Shown: positions 33,440-42,943 of the stretch, one piece after another
How the letters are laid out: every line of letters begins with the position of its first letter
Numbering within the stretch: the stretch's first letter is position 1
NCBI GenBank assembly: GCA_964523405.1
Contig: CAZGAQ010000029.1
Coordinates: 1 to 64,000, forward strand
Length of the DNA stretch: 64,000 nucleotides
DNA from: CAZGAQ01 sp964523405
GTDB lineage: Bacteria > Planctomycetota > Phycisphaerae > UBA1845 > Fen-1342
Direction: 5' to 3'
Translations under genes and position numbers: made by a program
The notes under the pieces: model-generated
What the model was told of the DNA's origin: nothing
The model's database searches: none
The model's input: only the letters and a program-made list of their open reading frames with translations

Positions 33440-34711
33440 CTACTCGTGCCGCAGCGCCTCGATCGGGTCGAGGTTCGCCGCGTGCCGCGCGGGGTACAGC
33501 CCGAAGACCACCCCGACCGTGACGGAGATGCCCACGGCCAGCACCAGGCTGCGGCCGGTGACGATGGTGGGCATGCCGGCGATGCGGGTGATGAGCCAGG
33601 GGATGATGAGGCCGATGGCGAGGCCGACGGCGCCGCCGGTGCTAGAGAGCACGGTCGTCTCGATGAGGAACTGCGTGATGATTTGCGCGCGTTTGGCGCC
33701 GATGGCGCGGCGGATGCCGATCTCGCGCGTACGCTCGGTGACCGAAGCGAGCATGATGTTCATGATGCCGATGCCGCCGACGAGCAGACTGATGCCCGCG
33801 ATGGACCCGAGCACGATGTTGTAGGTCCGCTTGGTGGCCTCGGCCTGACGGAGCAGGGCCAGGGGGACGCTGGTGCGAAAGTCATTCTTCGGATGCGACT
33901 GGCGGAGCATGCGCTCCAAGCCGGCCGCGGCGGCCTCCACGTGCTCGAGCGCATCGACCTCGACGATGAGTTGGTGCAGCTCGACGGACTCGCGTAGCAT
34001 GGAGCCGGAGCTGATGATGACGGACATGTCGCCGTAGCGCTCGCGGGCCACCTCGATAGGAATGTAGGCGTCGATTTCCTGGTCGGGCGTCTGAATGGAG
34101 CCGCCCTGGCTGGACTCGCTGCGGACGATCCCGATGACTTCGTAGTAATCTCCGCCAATGCGCAGTACCTCGCCGAGCGACGCCTCGGTCGCGAGCAGGC
34201 GGCGGGCGCCGAACTCGGTCAGCACGACCACGCCGCCGCGCCGCTGGGCATCCTGGTACGTAATCGTGCGGCCGGCGATCACCTCGCGGCGAACGAGGTC
34301 GAACCAGTCGGGCGTCGTGCCGACGATGCGCATGTCGAGCTTGCGGTCGCCGAGGCGGCCCTCTTTGCGCACGACCTTGACGGGCACCGTGCGCCGAATA
34401 GACGCGATCGACTGGGCGGCGCGGTCCTGGTCTTCGTAGAGCAGGCCGTACTGGCTCAGGCTCCACGGTGAAACGTTGCTGCGGGATTCGTCCTCCACGG
34501 GCTTCATGGAGGTGATGATGATGTTGGTGGAGCCGAGCCTGCGGATCTGATCGAGGGCCTCGCGGCTGGCCCCCTCCCCGACGGCGAGCATCGCCACCAC
34601 GCTGGCGACGCCGAAGACCACGCCGAGCATGGTCAGAAACGACCGCAACTTGTGCAGCATGAGGGTCTTGAGACCCAGGCGGATGTTGCGATAGAGCTTG
34701 ATCGCCTTCAT
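33440..34711 (-). CDS. MacB-type ABC transporter permease (FtsX-like)
   Basis: A 423-residue permease of the MacB/FtsX class. One N-terminal helix (residues about 20-45, FLTMLGVVFGVASVVAMLAVG) is followed by a large periplasmic MacB-PCD domain (about 50-290) and three C-terminal helices (about 300-410) with GGIGIMNIMLASVTERTREIGIRRAIGAKRAQI, the coupling region of this class. It works with the ATPase next to it to drive mechanotransmission efflux of peptides, lipids or small molecules. Its ATG overlaps the stop of the ATPase (ATGA). Last gene of a five-gene minus-strand operon. Confidence 0.92.
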   Translation of the reverse strand: MKAIKLYRNIRLGLKTLMLHKLRSFLTMLGVVFGVASVVAMLAVGEGASREALDQIRRLGSTNIIITSMKPVEDESRSNVSPWSLSQYGLLYEDQDRAAQSIASIRRTVPVKVVRKEGRLGDRKLDMRIVGTTPDWFDLVRREVIAGRTITYQDAQRRGGVVVLTEFGARRLLATEASLGEVLRIGGDYYEVIGIVRSESSQGGSIQTPDQEIDAYIPIEVARERYGDMSVIISSGSMLRESVELHQLIVEVDALEHVEAAAAGLERMLRQSHPKNDFRTSVPLALLRQAEATKRTYNIVLGSIAGISLLVGGIGIMNIMLASVTERTREIGIRRAIGAKRAQIITQFLIETTVLSSTGGAVGLAIGLIIPWLITRIAGMPTIVTGRSLVLAVGISVTVGVVFGLYPARHAANLDPIEALRHE

Positions 34712-35445
34712 CCGCGGGACTCCTCAATGCGATCGATGAGTCCGTCGCGCATGTGCATGCGATGCGAGGCGTGCAGGGCGAGGTCGGGCTCGTGCGTGAC
34801 CATGATAACGGTCTTCCCCTGGCGATTGAGGTCGGTCAGCAGGCCCATGATCTGCTCGCCCGTGGCGCTGTCGAGATTGCCCGTTGGCTCGTCGGCCAGG
34901 AGGATCGACGGATTGGCCGCCAGGGCGCGGGCGATGGCGACGCGCTGCTGCTGCCCGCCGGACAGCTCGGTGGGGCGGTGGCCCAGACGTTCGGTGAGCC
35001 CGACGCGGGCGGCCATCTCCTCGGCCCGGGCGGCACTTTCCACCGGGTCCCAATCCAGGTAGTACAACGGCAGCTCGATGTTCTCGCGCACCGTCAGTTG
35101 CGGGATCAGGTTGAAGCTCTGGAAGATGAACCCCAGGTGCCGCAGGCGCAGCTCGCTGAGGGCGTTGTCGTCCAAAGCCGCCACGTCATGGCCCTCGAGG
35201 ACGTAGCGGCCGGACGTAGGGCGATCGAGACAGCCGAGCAGGTTGAGCATGGTGCTCTTGCCGGAGCCGCTGGGGCCCATGATGGCCCAGAAGCTGCCGG
35301 CTTGCAGGGCGATGGTGACACCGGCCAGGGCGCGCACCTCCGTGCCGCCGACGTGATAGATCTTCGTGATGTTCTCCAGGCGGACGACGGCGTTGTCCGT
35401 GGCTGCGGCGGACATCGGCTGACTCCGGGCCGCGGCGGCCGTCAT
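34708..35445 (-). CDS. MacB/LolD-type ABC transporter ATP-binding protein
   Basis: A 245-residue ABC ATPase. It has Walker A GPSGSGKST, Q-loop FQSFNLIPQLTV, signature LSGGQQQRVAIARAL, Walker B ILLADEPTG with the catalytic Glu, and switch His in VMVTHEPD. The N-terminal 20 residues are Ala-rich; MSAAATDN eleven codons in is an alternative start. The ATG at 35445 overlaps the adaptor gene. It would form the energising dimer of the tripartite efflux pump. Confidence 0.93.
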   Translation of the reverse strand: MTAAAARSQPMSAAATDNAVVRLENITKIYHVGGTEVRALAGVTIALQAGSFWAIMGPSGSGKSTMLNLLGCLDRPTSGRYVLEGHDVAALDDNALSELRLRHLGFIFQSFNLIPQLTVRENIELPLYYLDWDPVESAARAEEMAARVGLTERLGHRPTELSGGQQQRVAIARALAANPSILLADEPTGNLDSATGEQIMGLLTDLNRQGKTVIMVTHEPDLALHASHRMHMRDGLIDRIEESRG

Positions 35446-37331
35446 GAGCCGCCTCCGGGGCGCTCCGGGCTGCGGCCGGGGTCGTTCGCGGGCGGGCGGG
35501 GCCGGTCGCTCCCGCGCCCTGGATTGTCACCGCCGGGGCGCTCGCTGCTGCGGCCGGCATCGTCGCCGCGCGGCGCGCCGTCGCCTTCGCCGCCGGACTG
35601 CCGCTCGCGCATACGCCGCTGGAATTCCTCGCGCTGCTCGGGGGTCATCGACTCCATCCGCTTGCGGCGCTCGGCGGCGCGCTCTTCGGGGGTCATGTTC
35701 TGCATGCGTTCGCGCCGGGCCGCGCGGTCCTCTTCGCTGACTTCGGCGCCGGGGCGCGAAGTCGGCGGTCCTCCCGCGGCGCGCGCGCTGGGGGCCGAGG
35801 TCGGCAAGGGACTCAGCGGGGCCGCTACAGCCGCGCCCTGGCTGGTGCCCGTGTCGAGCGGCGGCGTGAGGCTGACGACCTCGCCGGCCGTCAGGCCGGA
35901 GCGAACGTGGATCATGCTGCTGTTATCGAGACCGATGTCGACCGTGCGGGGATTGAACTTGTCGCCGGTGCGAACGTAGACGGTGGGCTGACCGGCCACG
36001 CGCACCACGGCCTGCACGGGGACGTAGGTCGCGTTCTCGTACTGGTCGACCAGGATCTCCGCGCGACAGCTCATGCCTGTGCGGAGGTCGGGGTGGTTAC
36101 CCTCCAGGTTGACGCGCGTCGTGTAGACCTTGCGGTCCGGGTTCATGAACGAACTCATTGCGTCCGGCAGCGGCGCGATGAATTTGACCTGCCCCTCGAA
36201 GATGCGGCCGGGCATTGCATCGACCGTCACGCGGACGGGCTGGCCGAGCTTGGCCTTCTCGAGGCTGGACTCGTGGATCATCAGTTCGGCCATCATGGCG
36301 CTGGTCGACGGCAAGTAGATCAGTTCCTGGCGTTCGCGGACGGTCTGGCCTTCTTCGAGGGGCTGGGTCATGCCGCCGCGGCCGCCGCCGGAGCGGGTGG
36401 AGGTGGCGTAGACGACGAGACCCGCGCGCGGCGCGGAAATCTTGGTCTTGATGATCTGGTCGTTGACTTTGGCGAGCTTGTTCTTCTGCTGCTGGAATTC
36501 GGCGTCCTTGGCCTTGAAGGCGGCCTCGGCCTGCACGATGTCGGCATTGGCCTTGAGGCGGGCGCGCTCGAGGGCGAGGCGCGTCTGCTCGACGTCGCTT
36601 TTGAGCTGATCGAGCTGGCGCTTGTTGGTGTACTTCTCCAGCAGTTCTTTGGCCGTTTGGGCGAGTTGCAGATCGAGTTCGGCGCTCTTGTGCGTCAGCC
36701 GGTCGGCTTCCTTTTCGCTCTGTGACAGATACTTCTCGGCGAACAGGCGCTCGGACCAACGCAGCTTCTCCGCGGCGCGCTCCATCGTCTCGCGGGCCAG
36801 CGTGATTTTCGCGTCGGCCTCGCGCAGCTTTTGCGGATACTCACCCTCGATGTACTTCTTGATGTCCTCCTGAGCGAAGTTGTAGGCCAAATCGGCCTTG
36901 GAAACGTCGCTGTCCGACTGGTTCTTTACGACCGCCAGGTTCTCGCGGGCGCGGATGGCCTCGGCCTCGGCGTTGTCCACCTTGATCTGCTGCTCCACGC
37001 GATCGTCCTGCAGCTTGCTGGCGTCGAGCTGCGCCAGCAGCTGGCCTTCCTCGACGCGCGTGCCCTCGGGAATCAGGTAGATCAAGGTGGTTTGGCCTTC
37101 CAGTTCGCTCTTCAGGATGATCTGCTCCTGGGGTTTGATCGTCCCGGATTCCGTCACGCTGATGACCAGCGGACCCGTCTGCGCCGCGAACGTCGGCACG
37201 TTCGTCAGGGCTCCGGCGCGGCTCGCAGAGCGGGTTACCACCACGGCAGCCACGATGATCACGACCAGCGCGACGGCGGCGGCGGGCAGCAGCGGCCGCA
37301 CGCGGGGGTGCTTCAGAAACGTCTCGGACAT
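35442..37331 (-). CDS. Periplasmic adaptor (MacA/HlyD-like) with charged repeat tail
   Basis: A 629-residue membrane-fusion protein, considerably longer than most MacA-like adaptors (about 370-400). An N-terminal anchor helix (about 14-33) leads into the lipoyl/barrel-sandwich region (TVTESGTIKPQEQIILKSELEG-like stretch), a coiled-coil hairpin of about 180 residues rich in Lys, Glu and Ala, and the beta-barrel with VRVTVDAMPGRIFEGQVKFIAP. From residue about 495 the tail is unusual: two MTPEER/MTPEQR-centred charged segments (RMQNMTPEERAAERRKR and RMESMTPEQREEFQRR) followed by Gly/Arg/Pro/Ser low complexity. The tail is probably periplasmic. The gene lies two bases downstream of the TolC-like gene. 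Confidence 0.88.
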   Translation of the reverse strand: MSETFLKHPRVRPLLPAAAVALVVIIVAAVVVTRSASRAGALTNVPTFAAQTGPLVISVTESGTIKPQEQIILKSELEGQTTLIYLIPEGTRVEEGQLLAQLDASKLQDDRVEQQIKVDNAEAEAIRARENLAVVKNQSDSDVSKADLAYNFAQEDIKKYIEGEYPQKLREADAKITLARETMERAAEKLRWSERLFAEKYLSQSEKEADRLTHKSAELDLQLAQTAKELLEKYTNKRQLDQLKSDVEQTRLALERARLKANADIVQAEAAFKAKDAEFQQQKNKLAKVNDQIIKTKISAPRAGLVVYATSTRSGGGRGGMTQPLEEGQTVRERQELIYLPSTSAMMAELMIHESSLEKAKLGQPVRVTVDAMPGRIFEGQVKFIAPLPDAMSSFMNPDRKVYTTRVNLEGNHPDLRTGMSCRAEILVDQYENATYVPVQAVVRVAGQPTVYVRTGDKFNPRTVDIGLDNSSMIHVRSGLTAGEVVSLTPPLDTGTSQGAAVAAPLSPLPTSAPSARAAGGPPTSRPGAEVSEEDRAARRERMQNMTPEERAAERRKRMESMTPEQREEFQRRMRERQSGGEGDGAPRGDDAGRSSERPGGDNPGRGSDRPRPPANDPGRSPERPGGGS

Positions 37332-37333
37332 GG

Positions 37334-39238
37334 TCAGTCACTCTCTTGAGGGGGGGCGTATTCCTGCCACAGACCCTTCTCGTCCACTTTCAGGACCCCC
37401 AGATCGCGCTGCAAATTGAGCTCGCCGAGACGATACGCGACCAGGGCGCTGGTCAAGGCGTTCTGGGCCGAGACGAGCGCGTCCTGGGCGTCGAGGAAGT
37501 CGCGCATCTGCACGCGGCCGGCCTCCAGAAAGAGGTTGGTGCTATCCACGCGGCGTCTGGCCACGACGACGGCCGCCGCTTCGATCTGAATAGCTTCGCG
37601 GGCTTCCAGCAGCTCGCTGAGGCGGCTGCGCACGGCAAGCTTGATCTGGTCCTCCAGGTCCTGCACGGCCCGGACGGCCTTCTCCAGCCCGATCAGACTG
37701 GCGCGATACGCGCTCTGCTCCGCCGTTCGCTCCACCGGCAGATTAACGGTCAGCAAGGCCGAGTAAGACCCCTCGTCCGGGCGCAGGATCGCATCCTTCT
37801 GCGCCACGCTGCCAAGGGAGCGGCGGGCGCCCGCCGCGCCGGAGCCCAGCAGCGTCACGTCGGCCTGTAACTGATCGGCCGCCACCGCCACCGAACGCTG
37901 CGCGTCGAGAATTTGCCCGATCGCGACGCGGAGATCGAGGCGGTGTTCGAGCGCGGTGACGATCGCCGTGCGCGGATCGAGTTCATAGGGGCCGGCCTGC
38001 CCGTGGCCCGCCGCCACCAGCTCAATGGGTTCATCCGCGGCGGGCACCGGTCCCTCTTCGCTGCCCGGGACGTCTGCCGGAAAAGCGGCCTTGGCCCGGG
38101 CGCCGAGCCGCTCCAGTTCCGTATGGTCGAGTTCGAGCTCTGCGTCCGCCGGCAGTCCCAGAGTCACCTTGAACGCATCGAGCCGCCGTTCGTAGGCGGC
38201 GAGCGCCGCGACCCAGTTGCGCCGCGCGTCGAGTTCGCGCTGCCGCGACTGGTCCACCTCGATTTCCGAGGACCGTCCCGCATCGGCCAGGCGCCGCGCG
38301 CGGCGCGTCGACGTGATCAGGCTGCGGTAGTTGTCCTCGGCGTTGCGGACGCGGTCCTGCTGCTGGAGCACGGCCAGATAGCTGCTGGCTACGTCCACGG
38401 CGAACGTGTGCTTGAAGTGCTCGAAATTGTACAGCGCATAGACCACGTCGCGCTCGGCCTGCGTGAGCGGCTCGGTGACGACGAATTGCCCGGCGCCCCG
38501 CAGCAGCGGCAGCGTGGCGCTGACGTCGGCGTAGATCCCGCGGGAAAACAACCGGTCCTGCGTAAGCAGGCTCACGAGGTCGATGCCCAGCGCGCCGGTA
38601 AAGGACAGCCCGTTCTTGAACTTCTGCGAAAACTCGCCGACGCCGTCATTCTCCATGCCCGAGATGGTCTGCAGATCGGTGTGACCCTTATCATCCAGGG
38701 CCACCTGCCGTTCCAGGTCGGACTGGAACAGACTCGTGACGACGCCCGACCAGGTGCGCCGAAACGCGTCCTGCTCCAGGTCAAGATTCAGCGCCGTCCG
38801 AAACACCGCCTCCTTCTGCGTCTGGTAGTCCGGGCTTTCGTGGGCGGCAACCTGCAAGGCGTCGGCCAGCGTCAGCCGCACCGGCTGCGTCGTGGCCAGC
38901 GTGTCGACGAGCGGGTCGTTCGCATCCCCGGCACGCAGGTAATCCTTGTCCGGCCACTGCGGGATCGGCTGCATGTCGCGCGTGCTCAGCGCGGCGGGCG
39001 TCGAGTGCGGCAACTGCTGCGCGAGCATCAGCCGGCGACGCAGCGTCTGGGCGGGCGTCTCGATCGTAAACGGTTCGGTGCGGCCGAGCGCTTCGACCTG
39101 TTTCTTGGCCAGGATGTCGTAGGCCGCGCGGTCCGCCTGCCGGCGGTACGTGGCGGGCATGCAGCCGGCCGCGCCCAGCAACGGCATGAGGGCGCTGGTC
39201 CACACGAGGATCGACCGCGCGAGCGGAGCAAGGGTCAT
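37334..39238 (-). CDS. TolC-family outer-membrane efflux lipoprotein
   Basis: A 634-residue protein. The ATG at 39238 gives a lipoprotein signal ending in LLGAAGC, so Cys26 would be lipidated. Two TolC/OEP repeats follow, each rich in long amphipathic helices (LTQAERDVVYALYNFEHFKHTFAVDVASSYL and later VQDLEDQIKLAVRSRLSELLEAREAIQIEAAAVVVARRRVD). An N-terminal extension of about 100 residues precedes the first repeat. Trimeric TolC-like tunnels carry export through the outer membrane; in this operon it completes a pump with the adaptor and MacB pair. It lies 82 bases downstream of the small lipoprotein gene. Confidence 0.88.
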   Translation of the reverse strand: MTLAPLARSILVWTSALMPLLGAAGCMPATYRRQADRAAYDILAKKQVEALGRTEPFTIETPAQTLRRRLMLAQQLPHSTPAALSTRDMQPIPQWPDKDYLRAGDANDPLVDTLATTQPVRLTLADALQVAAHESPDYQTQKEAVFRTALNLDLEQDAFRRTWSGVVTSLFQSDLERQVALDDKGHTDLQTISGMENDGVGEFSQKFKNGLSFTGALGIDLVSLLTQDRLFSRGIYADVSATLPLLRGAGQFVVTEPLTQAERDVVYALYNFEHFKHTFAVDVASSYLAVLQQQDRVRNAEDNYRSLITSTRRARRLADAGRSSEIEVDQSRQRELDARRNWVAALAAYERRLDAFKVTLGLPADAELELDHTELERLGARAKAAFPADVPGSEEGPVPAADEPIELVAAGHGQAGPYELDPRTAIVTALEHRLDLRVAIGQILDAQRSVAVAADQLQADVTLLGSGAAGARRSLGSVAQKDAILRPDEGSYSALLTVNLPVERTAEQSAYRASLIGLEKAVRAVQDLEDQIKLAVRSRLSELLEAREAIQIEAAAVVVARRRVDSTNLFLEAGRVQMRDFLDAQDALVSAQNALTSALVAYRLGELNLQRDLGVLKVDEKGLWQEYAPPQESD

Positions 39239-39320
39239 GGCGTCGCACCTGGTGAATTCCGGGCACCGGGTAGCCCGGCGCGCCGCAGGTCGTCCGCGGG
39301 ACGGGGAGTCCAACCGTTCA

Positions 39321-39518
39321 TCACTGGCTGGCCAGGTAGGCGGAGAGCGAGTCTACGAAGGACTTGGAGGCCGCATCGAGCGCCGCCTGTACCGTCGCGG
39401 TGATGACATCGTTCTTGTCGACGGGGCAGCCGCCCAGCGCGAACAGGGCCGCACAGGCGAGCGCGAGAGTCCCCAGTGTGGTGAGAGCTCGTTGGCTTCG
39501 ACGGTGTTTCACACGCAT
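39321..39518 (-). CDS. Tiny lipoprotein at the head of the efflux operon
   Basis: A 65-residue protein with signal helix LGTLALACAALFALGGC and lipobox LGGC, then a short soluble part of about 34 residues (VDKNDVITATVQAALDAASKSFVDSLSAYLASQ) that is one or two amphipathic helices. AGGAG lies one base before the ATG at 39518 but seven bases before the GTG at 39512, which may be the true start. The soluble part resembles no family I know. It could be a lipid-anchored stabiliser of the TolC-like tunnel. Confidence 0.65.
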   Translation of the reverse strand: MRVKHRRSQRALTTLGTLALACAALFALGGCPVDKNDVITATVQAALDAASKSFVDSLSAYLASQ

Positions 39519-40639
39519 ACTCCTGGCAAGAGATTCCGCCGGCGCCGCGACGGCGAACGGGCCGCGCTGCGGGACCGCGCCTCCGCGCGGATCCCCGGCG
39601 CCGCCGGCGCGCCCCACGCGGCGAGTGCGCTCCGGCAGCACGCCAAGATACGCCGGCCACCGGCGCCTGTCACGGCTTCGTCTCCTATGCTGACCAAGGT
39701 AATCTGAACGCGAGGTGAAGGGCCGCTTGGCGCGCTCCGCGCAATTGTAAGAAAATGTCGGACAGCTTTGCGCACCTTTACATCGCGGCGGGACGGCGCC
39801 ATGTCGGGTCACAGTCGTGGCGCGAACGGCAGTTCCACGCACCCGTGCCGGCAGCTTGGCCGACGACGCGCATGCACCAGTTCTGGCTTCGCCTGTCGGC
39901 GGAAGTGCGCATCACGGTGGGGCGGCTCAGGCCCGGTCACTTTTCGCGCGGAATCGCTGTGTACACGGAGCGGGCAAACCTGCCGCGCAGGGCGGAGCCG
40001 ATCATGGGCGCGCCGGGTGCATGCGTTCCCACCCTCCAAAGGCGATGACGGTGCGACGCCACAGACGCTGCCCGCGCCGTGGCCTCACCGGGCCGATTTC
40101 TTTCCCATTGGTACCGCTTGCATCACCGTGCGGGCTAGGCCGGGAGCGCGTTTGGCCGATAAGAATGGCAGCCACTGCCGGGCAAAACCGTGTACCTGAC
40201 CGTCGTGAAGGGCGCTACAGCGAACCTGCCGATAGGGTGCCTTGGACGGTGCCGGCGGAACATCTCGATATGCCGGCGGCTGTCGCAGCAGTGGAGCATG
40301 CTTGTGGCGCGGTCGAGCGGACGACCCGCGCTCGCAAGCCCGTGATTCAGAAAGACTGGTGTAGTACGCCGCCCGCATGCCGGACGCTTGCGGGGACAGG
40401 CGCGGGGCTCGCATTCCGGGGCCGCACGGCCGACGTGCGGAGGACCGGTGGAGCATGCTGTACGTGGCTTGGAGACTGAGCGCAAACGGCCGCAACCGGT
40501 GGGGGGGCCGGATGCGACCAGGCTCGCGACGGCAGCGCGCGGGGGCCGGCCTTGCTGTTGTGCAGCGCGCGACGGGCGCGTGTCGGCCGGGAGTCTCTGC
40601 GAGCTCGCGGCCGCCCGACGGGCGGAGGCAAGGTGACGG
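39519..40639. other. Long intergenic region without a supported gene
   Basis: About 1.1 kb between the divergent efflux operon and the hybrid kinase. All open frames are short or Arg/Pro/Ala-rich and lack start signals. A GGGCAAACC-like string at 39974-39982 recalls the c-di-GMP riboswitch core but the rest of that structure does not follow. Presumably it holds two promoters, not recognised here. Confidence 0.5.
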
Positions 40640-42943
40640 ATGAGCCCCGGCGAGGCGATGCTGCGGAGCATCTTCCGGTCGGTGCCGCAGGCCATCTGCG
40701 TGCTCGGGCCCGACCGGACGTTGCGCCTCGTCAATGAGGGCACCGTGCGGATGTTTGGGTTGCCGCGCGCCGCGCTGGTGGGGCAAAAATCGCGCGTGCT
40801 GTATGCCACCGAGAAGGACTACGAGCACGCCGGGCGTACCGCGTACGCGACGCTGGATGAATCTGGCTGCGGCATGGCGGAAGTGTCCCTGCGCCGCGCG
40901 GACGGGCACGAGTTCCCGGCGCTGCTCAGCGTGGCGCCGCTGGCGCCGGGCGACCGGTCCGCGGGGGTCGTCGTCGTCATTACCGACATCAGTGAACGCA
41001 AGCGCGCGGAGGCCACGCTGCGCGCGAGCGAACAACGCCTGGACATGGCGCTGGAGGTCACGGGCGCCTGCGTCTGGGACGTACATCTGCCAACCGGGCG
41101 GCTCGCGCTGTCGGGGCGACTTCCGACGGCCCTGGGCTACGCCCCGGACGAATGGCCCCGGACTCTCGAGGAACTGCGGGGCCTGGTGCACCCCGAGGAT
41201 CGGACCGCCGCGCGCGCGGCTTACGAGGCTCACCTGCGCGGGGAGACGGCCGTGTATTCCTCCGAGCACCGCGTCCGCCGCAAGGACGGCACCTGGAGCT
41301 GGGTCTCCGTGCACGCCGGCATTGTTGAGCAGAGCGAGGCGGGTGTGCCGCTCCGCCTGGTGGGCTTCGGTGTCGACATCTCGGAACTGAAGGCCGCCGA
41401 GGCGGCGCTGCGGCGCAGCGAGGAGCGCTTCCGGCGCGTGGCGGACTTCACCGGGCAGCTCATCTACGAATGGGACCTCGCCAGCGACCGGGTGGATTGG
41501 TGCGGGCGGGTGCAGGCCATCACGGGCTACACGCTGGCCGAACTCAGTTCGCACGGAGCGGCGGATTGGGCGGCGCGGCTGCACCCGGAGGACCGGGAGC
41601 GCGTGCTCGCCCTGCTCGACGCGGCGCGGCGGAGGCGGCGCAACTACGTCTGCGAGTATCGCTTCCGGCGGGCCGATGGCACGTTCATGCCGGTCCGTGA
41701 GGAGGGCACGTTCCTGCGCGATGAGACGGGTCGGGTGGTGCGCATGCTGGGCGTGCTGCAGGACGTGTCTGAGCGCCAGCGGGCGGAAGCCGAGCAGGCG
41801 CACCTGCAGCGGCAACTGCACCAGGCACAGAAGATGGAGGCGATCGGGCAACTGGCGGGCGGCGTGGCACACGATTTCAACAACCTGCTGACGGTCATCA
41901 TGGGCAGTGTCGACCTGCTGCGCACCGAGCTCCGCCGCCATGGCGGGCGCGAAGAGGGGTTGCAGGCGATTGCTGAAGCGGCGGAGCAGGCCAAGGGCGT
42001 GACCCGTGCGCTGCTGACCTTCAGCCACCATTTGCCGCCGGAGAAGCGCGCGATTGACCTCGCCGACGTGGTCGGGCGCGCCATGAAGCTGCTGAAACGC
42101 CTCATCCCGGCGGCGGTCGAATGCACCGTCGTTGCGGAGCCGGGGACGCCGCTCGCCGTGGACGGAGATGCGACGCAGTTGCAGCAGGTGCTGATCAACC
42201 TGGCGGTCAACGCGCGCGACGCGATGCCGCACGGGGGCGCCCTGCGGGTGACGCTGGGGCGGCGCGACCATCCCGAACTGGGGCCGGCTTGCCCGTATGT
42301 CGGTGTCCAGGACACGGGCGTGGGCATGTCGCCGGAAACGGCACACCACATCTTCGAGCCATTCTTCACGACCAAGGCACGCGGCCAGGGCACGGGCCTG
42401 GGCCTGGCGATCGTCCACGGAATCATGACCGAACACGGCGGCCACATCGAAGTGCAATCCACCCCCGGGGCTGGCACACGGTTCACGCTGGTCTTTCCGC
42501 CGGCGCGCGGCCTGTGCGGGAATGAGGTAGCGGACGAGCGCGCGGTCCCGCGCGGGCAGGGCGAACTGCTGTTGGTCGCCGAGGATTACGAGCAGCTGCG
42601 GCGCCTGTTCGTCTCGGAGTTGAGCGACCTGGGCTATCGCGTGGTGCCGTGTGCGGACGGCCACGCGCTGCTGCAGGCGTGGGCCGCCCACGGTCCGCAG
42701 GTGCGGCTGCTGGTGCTGGACGTGGACCTGCCCAAAGCAGACGGGCTGGAGTGCCTACGGGTGATCCGCGGGCACGGGGACCACACGCCGGCCTTGCTGC
42801 TGACGGGCAGCGTGGAGGCCAGTGTGGCGGCGCGACCCGACCAGCACACGCACCTGCTGCGCAAACCGTTCCTGATGCGCGAGCTGAGCCTGCTGGTTGC
42901 CGAATTGCTCGCCCACGCGGCCCCGGCGGAGTGCGCGCGATGA
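40640..42943 (+). CDS. PAS-PAS-PAS hybrid sensor histidine kinase with receiver domain
   Basis: A 767-residue soluble kinase with no transmembrane helix. PAS 1 spans about 5-120 (ITDISERKRAEATL), PAS 2 about 130-250 (WSWVSVHAGIVEQSEAG...GFGVDISELKAAE) and PAS 3 about 265-385 (LQDVSERQRAEAEQ). The HisKA domain has VAHDFNNLLTVIMGSVDLL with the Asn-Asn-Leu variant of the H-box. The ATPase domain has LINLAVNARDAMP, VQDTGVGMS, FEPFFTTKARGQGTGLGLAIV. A receiver domain (about 640-760) has the Asp in LVLDVDLP, Thr in LLLTG and Lys in LLRKPF. The type is common among cytoplasmic redox or ligand sensors. Its stop overlaps the next response-regulator start (ATGA). Confidence 0.92.
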   Translation: MSPGEAMLRSIFRSVPQAICVLGPDRTLRLVNEGTVRMFGLPRAALVGQKSRVLYATEKDYEHAGRTAYATLDESGCGMAEVSLRRADGHEFPALLSVAPLAPGDRSAGVVVVITDISERKRAEATLRASEQRLDMALEVTGACVWDVHLPTGRLALSGRLPTALGYAPDEWPRTLEELRGLVHPEDRTAARAAYEAHLRGETAVYSSEHRVRRKDGTWSWVSVHAGIVEQSEAGVPLRLVGFGVDISELKAAEAALRRSEERFRRVADFTGQLIYEWDLASDRVDWCGRVQAITGYTLAELSSHGAADWAARLHPEDRERVLALLDAARRRRRNYVCEYRFRRADGTFMPVREEGTFLRDETGRVVRMLGVLQDVSERQRAEAEQAHLQRQLHQAQKMEAIGQLAGGVAHDFNNLLTVIMGSVDLLRTELRRHGGREEGLQAIAEAAEQAKGVTRALLTFSHHLPPEKRAIDLADVVGRAMKLLKRLIPAAVECTVVAEPGTPLAVDGDATQLQQVLINLAVNARDAMPHGGALRVTLGRRDHPELGPACPYVGVQDTGVGMSPETAHHIFEPFFTTKARGQGTGLGLAIVHGIMTEHGGHIEVQSTPGAGTRFTLVFPPARGLCGNEVADERAVPRGQGELLLVAEDYEQLRRLFVSELSDLGYRVVPCADGHALLQAWAAHGPQVRLLVLDVDLPKADGLECLRVIRGHGDHTPALLLTGSVEASVAARPDQHTHLLRKPFLMRELSLLVAELLAHAAPAECAR

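Noticed and set aside
39958..40040. Possible c-di-GMP (GEMM-I) riboswitch: CACGGAGCGGGCAAACC followed by GGGCGGAGCC
   Set aside because: The first half resembles the consensus, but the conserved GACGCAAAGCC segment and the GGTAGGTAGCGGG half are not found, and no gene follows directly.
40165..40230. Possible cobalamin riboswitch (GCCACTG and ACCTGCC strings)
   Set aside because: The spacing and the intervening core do not match, the upstream helices are missing and no cobalamin gene follows.
40085..42691. 868-codon minus-strand frame
   Set aside because: Antisense of the hybrid kinase; His/Arg/Pro-rich with no recognisable domain.
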